Of a DNA stretch of 64,000 bases, positions 45,657-54,277 are shown piece after piece. The stretch's first letter is position 1, and the number at the start of each line of letters is the position of its first letter. Under the pieces are notes generated by a model. The model made no database searches. It worked only from the letters and a program-made list of their open reading frames with translations, and was not told where the DNA came from. A program made the translations under genes and the position numbers. Origin of the DNA: Sipunculus nudus (taxonomy: Eukaryota; Annelida; Sipuncula; Golfingiida; Sipunculidae); NCBI GenBank assembly GCA_026874595.1, contig JAPPUL010000089.1, forward strand, positions 186,001 to 250,000, read 5' to 3'.

Positions 45657-47029
45657 TTCCCAAACACGCTTATTGTAAGTAGGGTATCTGTTCCTTGCGT
45701 ATTTCCAAAATCTTGTATAATGAAATTCTTTCTTACTGAAAATCCAAATTCCATTAAAGGTGTAAATCCGTATAATATTTCTATTAGAAAATGACTTCCT
45801 TTATGCCTTACATTACCTATATTCGGAAAGGTAAAGCTATAATCTTCATACGTTATTGTTGTATAAAACCTTTTCGGTATATTTACTACTGATAACTTAA
45901 TAAGAAAATGAGGTTTTGCAAGTCCATCTCCTAAATTGTAATCTGCGTACGCTAACTTTAGACTTATTCTCTTATCGAAAAAGTAAAAGCCAAGTTCTGC
46001 CTTTATCCCTATTTCATGTTGCTTTTCTTTTGTGTCAAGTAAATCTCGTTTACTACGTTTTTCATAATCGTATATTGAATTAAAGTAGGATGGTATAAAG
46101 CCTTCAAATGAGTGTAGTATTTGCATCTTGTAATTAATTTCAAATGATAAGCCTGCAACCGGATAGCCCCATAAATTAAGCCCATAAGCAATTCCATATC
46201 CCCCTAAACTCATATATCCGCCATCCGCATAAAGACCAAGTAGCACTTTTTCTGTTTTGTAAAAGTTAAAGCTTAAATCTCCACCAAGTATATATAATAC
46301 CTTATCTCCTGAAGCGCGATCTAAAACTATTTTATGTCGTACCCTATCAAATATTCTAACAGTTGAAAGTTGTCTTGGATATATATCTACAACGCCTGTA
46401 AAGCCTATTTCAAGAGAGTTAAGTACTATATTTTTTGTGTCAAGTATTTTGCCTGTATTTAATGCAAGCCTACCTCCTATTATATTTTGTGTTGCAAGTT
46501 CACCTATTATTGCATCAAAAACCACCCCCCACTTCCGAAACTCAAAATCAAGACCTATCTTTCGTATCTCAGGAAATGACATAGTATTATAATATCTTTC
46601 TAAGATAAAACCAGAGCCAAGTGTAAAGTCTTTTATCTCGCTTACCTTGATTGCCAACGGATTTGCTTCGTATTGCCCGTACTGTACATAATATAAAAGG
46701 CCAAGAAGTCCGTATAAACTGTTGTAATGGATGGGTCTAACTACATATTCATTGTTTAGGCTAAGTGGTAGATATATCCCAAAACCAAGGTCTATCTTGC
46801 CAAAGGTTAGCTCTTCTATTAATACAAATTGCACAAATGATTCGTGGTCAAGAAAGATGTAATTAAACTCTATTGTCGTATCAAATTGGACAGTCTTTTT
46901 AGTATCACGAAGACCGTAAGGTTTGCTATAAACATTTTTAACAAGATATAAAAGAATAACGATAACAAGTAATTTTATTACTAAATAATAGTAACTCTTT
47001 TTCTTTACAAGATTATTAAAGTACATCAC
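45644..47029 (-). CDS. Putative outer-membrane beta-barrel protein
   Basis: This 461-residue protein has an N-terminal export signal (hydrophobic residues 15-34) and a mature part of alternating strands rich in Gly, Tyr and Phe (for example GLYADGGYMSLGGYGIAYGL). It ends in the aromatic C-terminus FGKILF, typical for BAM substrates. No plug domain or known porin motif is seen. It probably shares an operon with the FecR-barrel gene downstream. The substrate and family are not recognised. Confidence 0.65.
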   Translation of the reverse strand: MMYFNNLVKKKSYYYLVIKLLVIVILLYLVKNVYSKPYGLRDTKKTVQFDTTIEFNYIFLDHESFVQFVLIEELTFGKIDLGFGIYLPLSLNNEYVVRPIHYNSLYGLLGLLYYVQYGQYEANPLAIKVSEIKDFTLGSGFILERYYNTMSFPEIRKIGLDFEFRKWGVVFDAIIGELATQNIIGGRLALNTGKILDTKNIVLNSLEIGFTGVVDIYPRQLSTVRIFDRVRHKIVLDRASGDKVLYILGGDLSFNFYKTEKVLLGLYADGGYMSLGGYGIAYGLNLWGYPVAGLSFEINYKMQILHSFEGFIPSYFNSIYDYEKRSKRDLLDTKEKQHEIGIKAELGFYFFDKRISLKLAYADYNLGDGLAKPHFLIKLSVVNIPKRFYTTITYEDYSFTFPNIGNVRHKGSHFLIEILYGFTPLMEFGFSVRKNFIIQDFGNTQGTDTLLTISVFGKILF

Positions 47030-47155
47030 CTAAATATTAATATGGTATTAGGAATATGTTAAGAGCATAACTCAATAAACGCCATAAACATCTTTTAATT
47101 TATAACTTATAAAAGCATACAAGCATAAATAGAGTAAAGTAAATAAATTTAGAAA

Positions 47156-49411
47156 CTAAGCTGCACTCTCGCCCTTTCTAAGGCAATTAAGCGCAGATCC
47201 TGCCTTAAACCATTCTATTTGCGATTGATTTAAGGTATGCGATACTTCGGCAATATCCTCGCTCCCATCTTTATGTTTTATAGTTATTCTTAGATTTTTT
47301 AGCGGTGCAATGGTTTCAATATCATTTATAGTAATCTTGTCGCTTGCCTGAATCTTATCATAGTCACTTGGATCTAAAAACCATAACGGTAAGATACCCT
47401 GTTTTTTAAGATTCGTCTCGGCAATCCGTGCAAAACTCTTTACAATTATAGCTTTACAACCCATATGACGTGGTTCCATTGCAGCATGTTCTCGACTTGA
47501 GCCCTCGCCATAATTCTCATCCGCAATAACTAACCAGTTTATTCCTTTGTTCTTGTAATCTCTTGCAATTTCGTTAAACGGTACATGCTCTTGCATTGTA
47601 GCTATATTTGTACCTTGTCCTGTCTCTCCAGTATAGGCATTAACTGCACCAAGATACATATTCTTACTTATATTGTCTATATGCCCTCTGTAGGTAAGCC
47701 ATGGGCCTGCTGGCGATACATGATCTGTTGTACATTTGCCTTGGGCTTTTAGTAATATTGTCAAACTTTTAAAGTCTTTTGATAAATCTGGAGTATCAAA
47801 TGGTTCTAGTATCGCTATTCTGCTGCTTTTGGGATCAATTGAAACACTCCCGCTCATAGTTGGCTTTTTATAGCCACTTTTTTCTGATACGAAGCCTTTA
47901 GACGGCAATTCCTCTCCTACAGGTGCACGAAACTTAAAGTCTTGTCCACTTGGAGTTTTTAATGTCGAAGTTAGAGGATTAAATCTCATATCTCCGGCGA
48001 AAGCCATTGCAACAACTATTGAGGGACTTGATATAAATCCGTTTGTATTTGCACTCCCGTCGTTACGCTTTTTAAAGTTACGGTTAAAAGAAGTTAAAAT
48101 ATTATTTATATCTTTAGTTTCGTCTTCATCCCGTTGCCATTGCCCTATACAAGGACCACAAGCATTTGCAAGCACAGTTGCATTTATCTTTTCTAGGTTT
48201 TCAACTATGCCATCTCGCTTAATAGTAGAGTATATTCTATCAGAGCCAGGAGCTATAAATAACTTAGTCTTTAATTTAAGGCCAGCATCTAAAGCCTGTG
48301 TAACAAGATCGTTTACCTTTGTCAAATCCTCATAGCTTGAGTTAGTACAGCTTCCAATTAACGCAGCACTTAGCACTTCTGGATATTTACCCGCATCAAT
48401 TTCACTAGCAAGCTGACTAATGGGACGTACTAAATCCGGAGTATGTGGGCCTGATATTTGAGGTTCCAGGCTTGAAAGGTCAATTTCGTGTATCTCATCA
48501 TAAATATCTTCTGGCCTAACATCAGGGTCAGGAACAAGATATTCTTTGTATTCCAAGGCCAGTTTTGCAATATCCTCACGGTCTGTCAGTTTAAGATATG
48601 CAGCCATAGACTCATCAAATGGGAAAACAGAAGTAGTAGCACCTATCTCGGCTCCCATGTTTGTGATAGTGGCTTTCCCGGTACAACTTATGCTCTTAGC
48701 CCCTTCACCAAAGTATTCAACTATTTTGCCAGTACCGCCTTTCACAGTCATGATCTTAGCAACTTTGAGAATAACGTCCTTAGGAGAGGCCCAACCAGAC
48801 AGCTTTCCTTTAAGATGTATACCAACGATTTTCGGCATGCGAAGACCAAAAAACTGTCCCGTCATAACATCCACAGTATCAGCTCCCCCCACTCCAATAG
48901 CAAGCATACAAAGCCCACCAGCGTTAGGTGTATGAGAATCAGCACCAAGCATCATAGTTCCTGGTATTGCGTAGTTCTCAAGTATTACTTGATGTATTAT
49001 CCCCGAACCCGGTTTCCAAAAACCTATACCATATTTGTTCGAAACAGATTCAAGAAAGCTGTAAACTTCTTCATTTTTGGTTAGGGATGCAGGGAAGTCA
49101 TTTTTAACACCGCTTTTAGCCATTATAAGGTGGTCGCAATGTACAGTTGTTGGGACAGCAGTTTGCGCAAGCCCTGCGGTCATAAACTGAAGTAGAGCCA
49201 TTTGTGCGGTAGCATCTTGTAAAGCTATTCTATCAATAGAAAGTTCAAGGTCGGATACACCTCGTTTTATATCACAAGACTCATAATTGTTAAGATGCGA
49301 AAAGAGGATTTTTTCTGTAAGAGAAAGCCCCCTGCCAAGTCTTTTACGCATGGTATTATGTACTCTATCCATTTCTTGATAGAGAGATTTGATATCTTTG
49401 TTACGTATCAT
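47156..49411 (-). CDS. acn: Aconitate hydratase, mitochondrial type
   Basis: This enzyme interconverts citrate and isocitrate using a [4Fe-4S] cluster. The 751-residue protein has the cluster cysteines in LIGSCTNSSYEDL and ANACGPCIGQW, DSHTPNAGGLCMLAIGVGG, and the swivel domain with YGEGSSREHAAMEPRHMG. Length and the TTDHVSPAGPWL block match the mitochondrial-like branch, not AcnB or the longer AcnA. No other TCA genes are adjacent. A perfect 17-bp palindrome lies 38 bases before its start. Confidence 0.96.
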   Translation of the reverse strand: MIRNKDIKSLYQEMDRVHNTMRKRLGRGLSLTEKILFSHLNNYESCDIKRGVSDLELSIDRIALQDATAQMALLQFMTAGLAQTAVPTTVHCDHLIMAKSGVKNDFPASLTKNEEVYSFLESVSNKYGIGFWKPGSGIIHQVILENYAIPGTMMLGADSHTPNAGGLCMLAIGVGGADTVDVMTGQFFGLRMPKIVGIHLKGKLSGWASPKDVILKVAKIMTVKGGTGKIVEYFGEGAKSISCTGKATITNMGAEIGATTSVFPFDESMAAYLKLTDREDIAKLALEYKEYLVPDPDVRPEDIYDEIHEIDLSSLEPQISGPHTPDLVRPISQLASEIDAGKYPEVLSAALIGSCTNSSYEDLTKVNDLVTQALDAGLKLKTKLFIAPGSDRIYSTIKRDGIVENLEKINATVLANACGPCIGQWQRDEDETKDINNILTSFNRNFKKRNDGSANTNGFISSPSIVVAMAFAGDMRFNPLTSTLKTPSGQDFKFRAPVGEELPSKGFVSEKSGYKKPTMSGSVSIDPKSSRIAILEPFDTPDLSKDFKSLTILLKAQGKCTTDHVSPAGPWLTYRGHIDNISKNMYLGAVNAYTGETGQGTNIATMQEHVPFNEIARDYKNKGINWLVIADENYGEGSSREHAAMEPRHMGCKAIIVKSFARIAETNLKKQGILPLWFLDPSDYDKIQASDKITINDIETIAPLKNLRITIKHKDGSEDIAEVSHTLNQSQIEWFKAGSALNCLRKGESAA

Positions 49412-49448
49412 GTCAAAACTCCAACAAATAAAGATTTAACCTTATGCC

Positions 49449-49465
49449 TATCTTAGGCTAAGATA
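49449..49465. promoter_or_regulatory. Operator-like palindrome before aconitase
   Basis: TATCTTAGGCTAAGATA is perfectly symmetric around a central G. Outer half-sites TATGC (49443-49447) and GCATA (49469-49473) extend the dyad. It lies 38 bases before the acn start. A TATACT-like -10 on the minus strand near 49485 would place it just past the transcription start. It could bind a repressor or form an mRNA hairpin. Confidence 0.5.
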
Positions 49466-49700
49466 AAAGCATAGTAAAGATACTAATAGTATATATTAAA
49501 GTAAAAACATAGGATATAAAATATTTATTAATTTAATGCAAATGGAATTATTGCGGGAAAATAAAGTTTTTATGGAAAGCATTATAATGGCGATGTTTTT
49601 TGTATGCAAAGATTTTTATTAATAAAAGTAGTAAAGAGATTTTGTATATTACAATATTTTATATATTACAATATATTGAAAACAAAATGGAGGTGTGGCT

Positions 49701-50081
49701 ATGGTTGAAAAGTTAGGCATTATGTTTATAGCTTTGATTATGCTAATATTATTTAGTGGATGTTCAGGAGGAGTTGAATCTGAAAAGAAGATAACGTCAG
49801 ACGATCCTGAATTTATGGCGAAGTTAAGTTATGAGATAGGACAAGTAGCAAAAGATGACTCTAAGCTTGCGGCTTTGTTTAAAAAATATGGATATAGTTT
49901 AAGTGAAGGGAGTAAGGAGTTTAGAAAAGCGTATAAGGAGATAACAGAGGATAAGGAAAAGAACCAAAAATACCAACAGGCACTTTTTAAACATATGAGA
50001 AATAGTATATTTAAAGGCGACAGTAAAGGTTCTAAGGATGGTTCTGATGGAGGGAAGGAAGCGAAAAAGCAAGTGGAGTGA
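49701..50081 (+). CDS. Small lipoprotein
   Basis: This 126-residue predicted lipoprotein starts at the ATG at 49701, 7 bases after TGGAGGT; an in-frame GTG two codons earlier is less likely. The signal core LGIMFIALIMLI ends in the lipobox LFSGC (Cys at about residue 21). The mature part is charged and helical with a Lys/Gly/Ser-rich tail (SKGSKDGSDGGKEAKK). The region DDPEFMAKLSYEIGQVAKDDSKLAALFKKYG is unfamiliar. Its localisation is periplasmic face of a membrane; its role is unknown. Confidence 0.72.
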   Translation: MVEKLGIMFIALIMLILFSGCSGGVESEKKITSDDPEFMAKLSYEIGQVAKDDSKLAALFKKYGYSLSEGSKEFRKAYKEITEDKEKNQKYQQALFKHMRNSIFKGDSKGSKDGSDGGKEAKKQVE

Positions 50082-50149
50082 AAGTATATATGTAAGGGTT
50101 TTTCAAAGTTATGATTTTTTTATATGCAAAGTAGAAATGGGAGAAGAGT

Positions 50150-51034
50150 ATGCGAGGATTAATATTGTGCGGAGGATATGGGAGTCGGTTTTTCCCTGTA
50201 ACTAAGGTGGTCCCGAAGGAGCTTTTGCCGTTAATAGACAGGCCATCGCTTGATTTCATAGTAGAGGAGATGTACGAAGCAGGGATAAGGGAGATATTGA
50301 TTGTAAGCTCAAGGCGCAAGGCGGGCTTATTTGCTAATTATTATGATCGCGACATAGAGCTTGAGCGCTATGTTTCTGATGCGAAGAAGGTGCTTAAGTT
50401 TAAGAGTATGGAACGGGAGGGCTTAAAGATATACTTTATTCGTCAAAAGGAGATGTTAGGAACAGGGGATGCGGTATTACTAGGGAAGGGTTTTTTAAGG
50501 GGAGCGTTTATCCTTGCATTTCCGGATGACATAGTATTTACAAAAGGTAGTAGTTTATCTAAGCAATTAATCGAAGTTTATGAATCGACAGGAAAGAGTG
50601 TTTTGGCAGTAAAAGACATGAAGGGAGAGGATGTATCGCGATATGGAGTAATAGAGGCATTAGAGAGCGATTTGGAGGAGAGTGGAGGAGGAATAGTTTT
50701 GACAAAAGGTATAGTAGAAAAGCCACAAAAAGGTAGCGAACCAAGTTTCTATGTATCAATAGGCCGTTATTTATTAAATGAGGAGATATTTGGAGTACTA
50801 GAAAGAGGTCTAAGTAAACATGAGGAAGGTGAATATTATCTAACGTCAGCAATAAATGAGCTTTCGCAGGCAGGGGAGGTAGTATCATGTATATTTAGAG
50901 GAGATTTATATGACACAGGTAAACCCTTAGGGTATATAAAGGCGATGACCCAATATGGTCTTAAACGAGAAGATATTAAAGAAGAATACATAAGGTTTTT
51001 AGAAAATGCTTTGGAACAAATTAAAGGGAGATAG
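50150..51034 (+). CDS. galU: UTP-glucose-1-phosphate uridylyltransferase
   Basis: GalU makes UDP-glucose for glycans. The 294-residue protein starts with the nucleotide-binding GLILCGGYGSRFFPVTKVVP and PKELLPLIDRPSLDFIVEE, has RQKEMLGTGDAVLLGK, the metal Asp in LAFPDDIVF, and IVEKPQKGSEPSF. All core motifs are present. A GGGAGAAG site precedes the ATG. It overlaps the next gene by 29 bases. Confidence 0.93.
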   Translation: MRGLILCGGYGSRFFPVTKVVPKELLPLIDRPSLDFIVEEMYEAGIREILIVSSRRKAGLFANYYDRDIELERYVSDAKKVLKFKSMEREGLKIYFIRQKEMLGTGDAVLLGKGFLRGAFILAFPDDIVFTKGSSLSKQLIEVYESTGKSVLAVKDMKGEDVSRYGVIEALESDLEESGGGIVLTKGIVEKPQKGSEPSFYVSIGRYLLNEEIFGVLERGLSKHEEGEYYLTSAINELSQAGEVVSCIFRGDLYDTGKPLGYIKAMTQYGLKREDIKEEYIRFLENALEQIKGR

Positions 51035-52031
51035 TGGCAAGATCCACATAGATGAAATAAGTCCTAGCATAGGACTGCCTGGGGGCTGGGTAACAATAAA
51101 GGGCAAGAATTTCCGTGCAAATGATTTAAAAGATTATAATTTGATATTCTCAAACTCCAAAACATATATAAAAGGCCTAAGCGATGAAAAGATGCTGGTT
51201 TCAATACCACCAAACATAGTAAGTGGAGAAGTATATGTAAATATAGGAGAACATAGGAGTAATAGATATCCTTTTTTGGTACCTGATGTAATAGTTGGAG
51301 GGCTTCATATGATAGATAATCCAGCAATTGGCAGTGATGGTAATATATATGCAACTTATAGTGGCGGACGAGGTGAGCAAACTACGATATCAGTATATAA
51401 GATAGATAAGCATTATGAGAAGGAAGTATACTTAACGGGAATAACAAACGCAACGTCTTTACTTTTTAAGGATGAGTATTTATATATAGCAAGTCGTTTT
51501 GATGGGAAAATATACAGGACAAAGGAGCAGGGCAGTTATGATGTATTTTCCCAAGGGCTTGGAGTTGCCTTTGGACTTGCTTTTAATAGCAAGGGAGAAG
51601 TATATGTAGGAGATAGGGGAGGTACAATCTTTAAACTTGATGCTGATGGCAAGGCTAAAGTTTATGCATCTATACCTCAAAGCTACATAGCGTTTCATAT
51701 GGCCTTTGACAAGGAAGATAATTTATATGTGTCAAACCCCGTGCATATGGGATATAACTCTATTTATAAAATAGACAAGGAAACAGCAGAGAAAACTGTT
51801 TATTATAGCGCACTTAGTTTGTTTCATGGTTTTGTTATAGACGATGATAATACATTTTACATAACAGAGACAAAACGGGGTGAGAGCAGAGTTATAAAAG
51901 TACGTGATGGCAAATACGTATCAACCATTTTGACGGGAACAAATTTTATAGGACTTACATTTGATTTACATGGCAATTTAATAGTCGCAACCTCTATGTT
52001 TTTATATCTGGTTAAGAAGGACAAGCTCTAG
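51006..52031 (+). CDS. IPT/TIG-domain plus beta-propeller protein
   Basis: This 341-residue protein starts inside galU (29-base overlap); no later in-frame ATG, GTG or TTG exists before the conserved domain. Residues about 15-85 are an IPT/TIG immunoglobulin-like fold (ISPSIGLPGGWVTIKGKNF, VSIPPNIVSGEVYVNIG). Residues 95-340 form NHL or SMP-30-like propeller blades with recurrent short motifs (DGNIYATYSGG, KGEVYVGDRGGTIFKLD, EDNLYVSNPV, DNTFYITETKRG, HGNLIVATS). There is no signal peptide, so a cytoplasmic location is likely unless exported otherwise. Overlap with galU suggests translational coupling. Confidence 0.75.
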   Translation: MLWNKLKGDSGKIHIDEISPSIGLPGGWVTIKGKNFRANDLKDYNLIFSNSKTYIKGLSDEKMLVSIPPNIVSGEVYVNIGEHRSNRYPFLVPDVIVGGLHMIDNPAIGSDGNIYATYSGGRGEQTTISVYKIDKHYEKEVYLTGITNATSLLFKDEYLYIASRFDGKIYRTKEQGSYDVFSQGLGVAFGLAFNSKGEVYVGDRGGTIFKLDADGKAKVYASIPQSYIAFHMAFDKEDNLYVSNPVHMGYNSIYKIDKETAEKTVYYSALSLFHGFVIDDDNTFYITETKRGESRVIKVRDGKYVSTILTGTNFIGLTFDLHGNLIVATSMFLYLVKKDKL

Positions 52032-53296
52032 GTATTTTTTATATGTTTATATAAGATGCTTTTGGGGATAACGTTCTTGGCCCAATTTAAAAGTAGTATT
52101 TTATTTTTGGAGGCTTTGTCTAACTTATTATTATCTAAAGTAGTAATAGTTTTTAGAGTGTATTTAATTGTTTTATTTTCGGGTGTTATGATATAAAGCA
52201 AATCCTCATATTCAAACGAATCAAAAGTCTTAACAGCAATAAGTTTTTCTTTAACAACGCCAAGCACAAAAGCAACCTTAGTTATATTGTCTTTAGGTTT
52301 ATTTTTATCTTTGTTTTGACTTTGCTTTTTAGTAATTTCTTTTTCGTAAGCATATTGTCCTTGAATGAAAAAACCTTCAGTAAGCCCTTGTTTATAGTAT
52401 TTTGCAATTTCGTTGTAATATGTTTGATAATTGTGTTTTATGATATTCTTGTTATTAAGATTGTCAAAAGCCTTTTTGTATAAATCCATAACGCCACGTA
52501 CGGTTTTGTAATTAGTATTATGCCTGAAATCGAAAAGAAGATATTTTAGACCTATCTCATGAATTAAGTTTGTGTACCTGATTAAAGACAATGTCTCAGG
52601 AAGGAATAGGAATGAGCCATGGTTGTTTGTTAGGAGAGGAAAGTATTTGCCGATGCGTTTTTGCTCTTGAAGGTAAAGCATAATATTGTCATTATCCTTT
52701 TTTGTAAGTTGTTTTTTTTGTATTTTTTCGAAGAGGGGTTTATTTTGAGCTATAAGGTTACGTTTTGTGTAGAAAAGGAGCATATTCCCATGAATCAAAA
52801 GTTCGTTATCGAGTTTTGAGAAGGAGTTTATGAGTTTTATGTCCTTATAGCCAATTTCTTTAGAGAGAGTAATAGAGTCTAGATTTTTAATATTCTTTTC
52901 AAGAGCCAAAATAGCAGCATAATTGTAATTTCCGGTAACAGAATTAATTTCAATATGGATATTGGAGTCTAAGTCGCAAATAAACTTAGCAAGTCCGATA
53001 TCCTGAATTCTAATAGCGTCAAAGCCTTTGTTTTTAATGGTATGGATTAGTGTGCTTATGTTATCAAGGTCTTTGTTATGTGGGATTAAATCGATATTAA
53101 AAACTACTTTGGTATTGCTTTTAGCGTTTTTAATTCTTTTTAAAGCCGCCAAGATATAGTTGTAATCTGGTTTTGGTTTAAAAGTCTTTTTAGAGAAGAG
53201 AGAGAAAGAGGGGTCTTCGATAATGATTTTGTCAAAGCCGATATCCAAGAGCATGTTAATAGATCTAAGGTCGTTTAGATAGGTAGTAAATTTCAT
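52028..53296 (-). CDS. Peptidase U32-family protein, divergent
   Basis: This 422-residue TIM-barrel-like protein resembles U32 family members (DIGFDKIIIEDPS, NKGFDAIRIQDIGLAKFI, HIEINSVTGNYNYAA, NELLIHGNMLLFYTKRNLI). In typical U32 proteins the last block contains Cys residues and an S-x-R-C element; here they are missing, so it is an atypical member. U32 proteins include collagenase-like peptidases and tRNA or ubiquinone hydroxylation factors, so peptidase activity is not implied. It starts 3 bases after the Memo gene, which suggests tight coupling. Confidence 0.7.
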   Translation of the reverse strand: MKFTTYLNDLRSINMLLDIGFDKIIIEDPSFSLFSKKTFKPKPDYNYILAALKRIKNAKSNTKVVFNIDLIPHNKDLDNISTLIHTIKNKGFDAIRIQDIGLAKFICDLDSNIHIEINSVTGNYNYAAILALEKNIKNLDSITLSKEIGYKDIKLINSFSKLDNELLIHGNMLLFYTKRNLIAQNKPLFEKIQKKQLTKKDNDNIMLYLQEQKRIGKYFPLLTNNHGSFLFLPETLSLIRYTNLIHEIGLKYLLFDFRHNTNYKTVRGVMDLYKKAFDNLNNKNIIKHNYQTYYNEIAKYYKQGLTEGFFIQGQYAYEKEITKKQSQNKDKNKPKDNITKVAFVLGVVKEKLIAVKTFDSFEYEDLLYIITPENKTIKYTLKTITTLDNNKLDKASKNKILLLNWAKNVIPKSILYKHIKNT

Positions 53297-53299
53297 AAT

Positions 53300-54157
53300 T
53301 TAGAAAGTGACTCCGGCATAGCCGACAAAATTCTCATATGGTCTAATGTCAAAGCTTGAGTAATAATCGATTAAGCAAGGGGAGAGATTAGTATTAATTA
53401 GAGAAGAAATAATTAAGGCAGTAGTTATGGCTCCTGAACTACATGCAGCGTTATTTTGCGTTGCATGCTTTATGGTATTACTATAATCCCTATTTAAGAT
53501 AAAGTTAATAAGTTTTAGATCATTATGCTTGGCCCACTTTAGATTTTGTTTTATGGAGGAATGATTTTCATGAGTGAGATGGTAAGCGGGTCCATAATGA
53601 GTTAGGTCTGAGGAGGCAATAAATAAAGTTTCTTTTGGATTAATATGCTTTAAGATAGAGGCGGCAATATCTTTTAATTTGTTTAATATAGGAGGGATTC
53701 TCAAGGTTATAATTTTTGTATTAGGGAAGAAGAACTTAATAAAAGGGAGTATGGTTTCGATGGAATTATCTTGAGTAGCTTTTTGGCAGTGGTAGAACTT
53801 ATTGATATCGTTAAGGATATTAGATATGGTCTTATTATCTTGAGTAATGTTACCGAGAGGGGTCTCAAAGGAGTCGCACCCGAAATAGAGTATGGGGTCA
53901 TTTGGCAGGAGGTGTCCTCCAAGGAGAACAACTCGTTTAATATCATTAGATTTACTATTGTTGTAAAGAGCAAAGAGGGTATTAGCAATGATTTTGCCGC
54001 AGAATATCCAAGCGGCATGGGGAACAAGACAAGCATTAAAGCTGCTATTTCTTTTACTCTTAGAAGAGCTAATAAATTCTTTAATAGTGTTTAAGCAAAG
54101 CATCTCCTCATGCGGGTACCACTCTTTGCTTAAACGCATTTTAGCAAGATAAGACAT
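53300..54157 (-). CDS. Memo-family protein (AmmeMemoRadiSam component B)
   Basis: This 285-residue protein belongs to the MEMO1 family, related to nonheme iron dioxygenases. The three expected metal-site residues are visible: His in VPHAAWIFCGKI (about 49), His in LLGGHLLPND (about 82) and Cys in NAACSSGAITTAL (about 243), together with SSDLTHYGPAYHL. In many bacteria Memo is joined by AMMECR1 and a radical SAM protein; neither is adjacent here, and the partner is a U32-like gene. The biochemical function of the system is unknown. Confidence 0.85.
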   Translation of the reverse strand: MSYLAKMRLSKEWYPHEEMLCLNTIKEFISSSKSKRNSSFNACLVPHAAWIFCGKIIANTLFALYNNSKSNDIKRVVLLGGHLLPNDPILYFGCDSFETPLGNITQDNKTISNILNDINKFYHCQKATQDNSIETILPFIKFFFPNTKIITLRIPPILNKLKDIAASILKHINPKETLFIASSDLTHYGPAYHLTHENHSSIKQNLKWAKHNDLKLINFILNRDYSNTIKHATQNNAACSSGAITTALIISSLINTNLSPCLIDYYSSFDIRPYENFVGYAGVTF

Positions 54158-54277
54158 AGTGAGTATAATCCAAAATAAGTAACAAATAATAAATCTTTTA
54201 TAAATAAATAGTTTGTAAGTTAAAAGTTAAAGATATATATTTTTTATAACTAATTCAAGATAGGGGTTCAAGCGAGT

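Noticed and set aside
48488-49084. Plus-strand open frames inside the aconitase gene
   Set aside because: They are shadow frames of a fully conserved enzyme, with no start signals.
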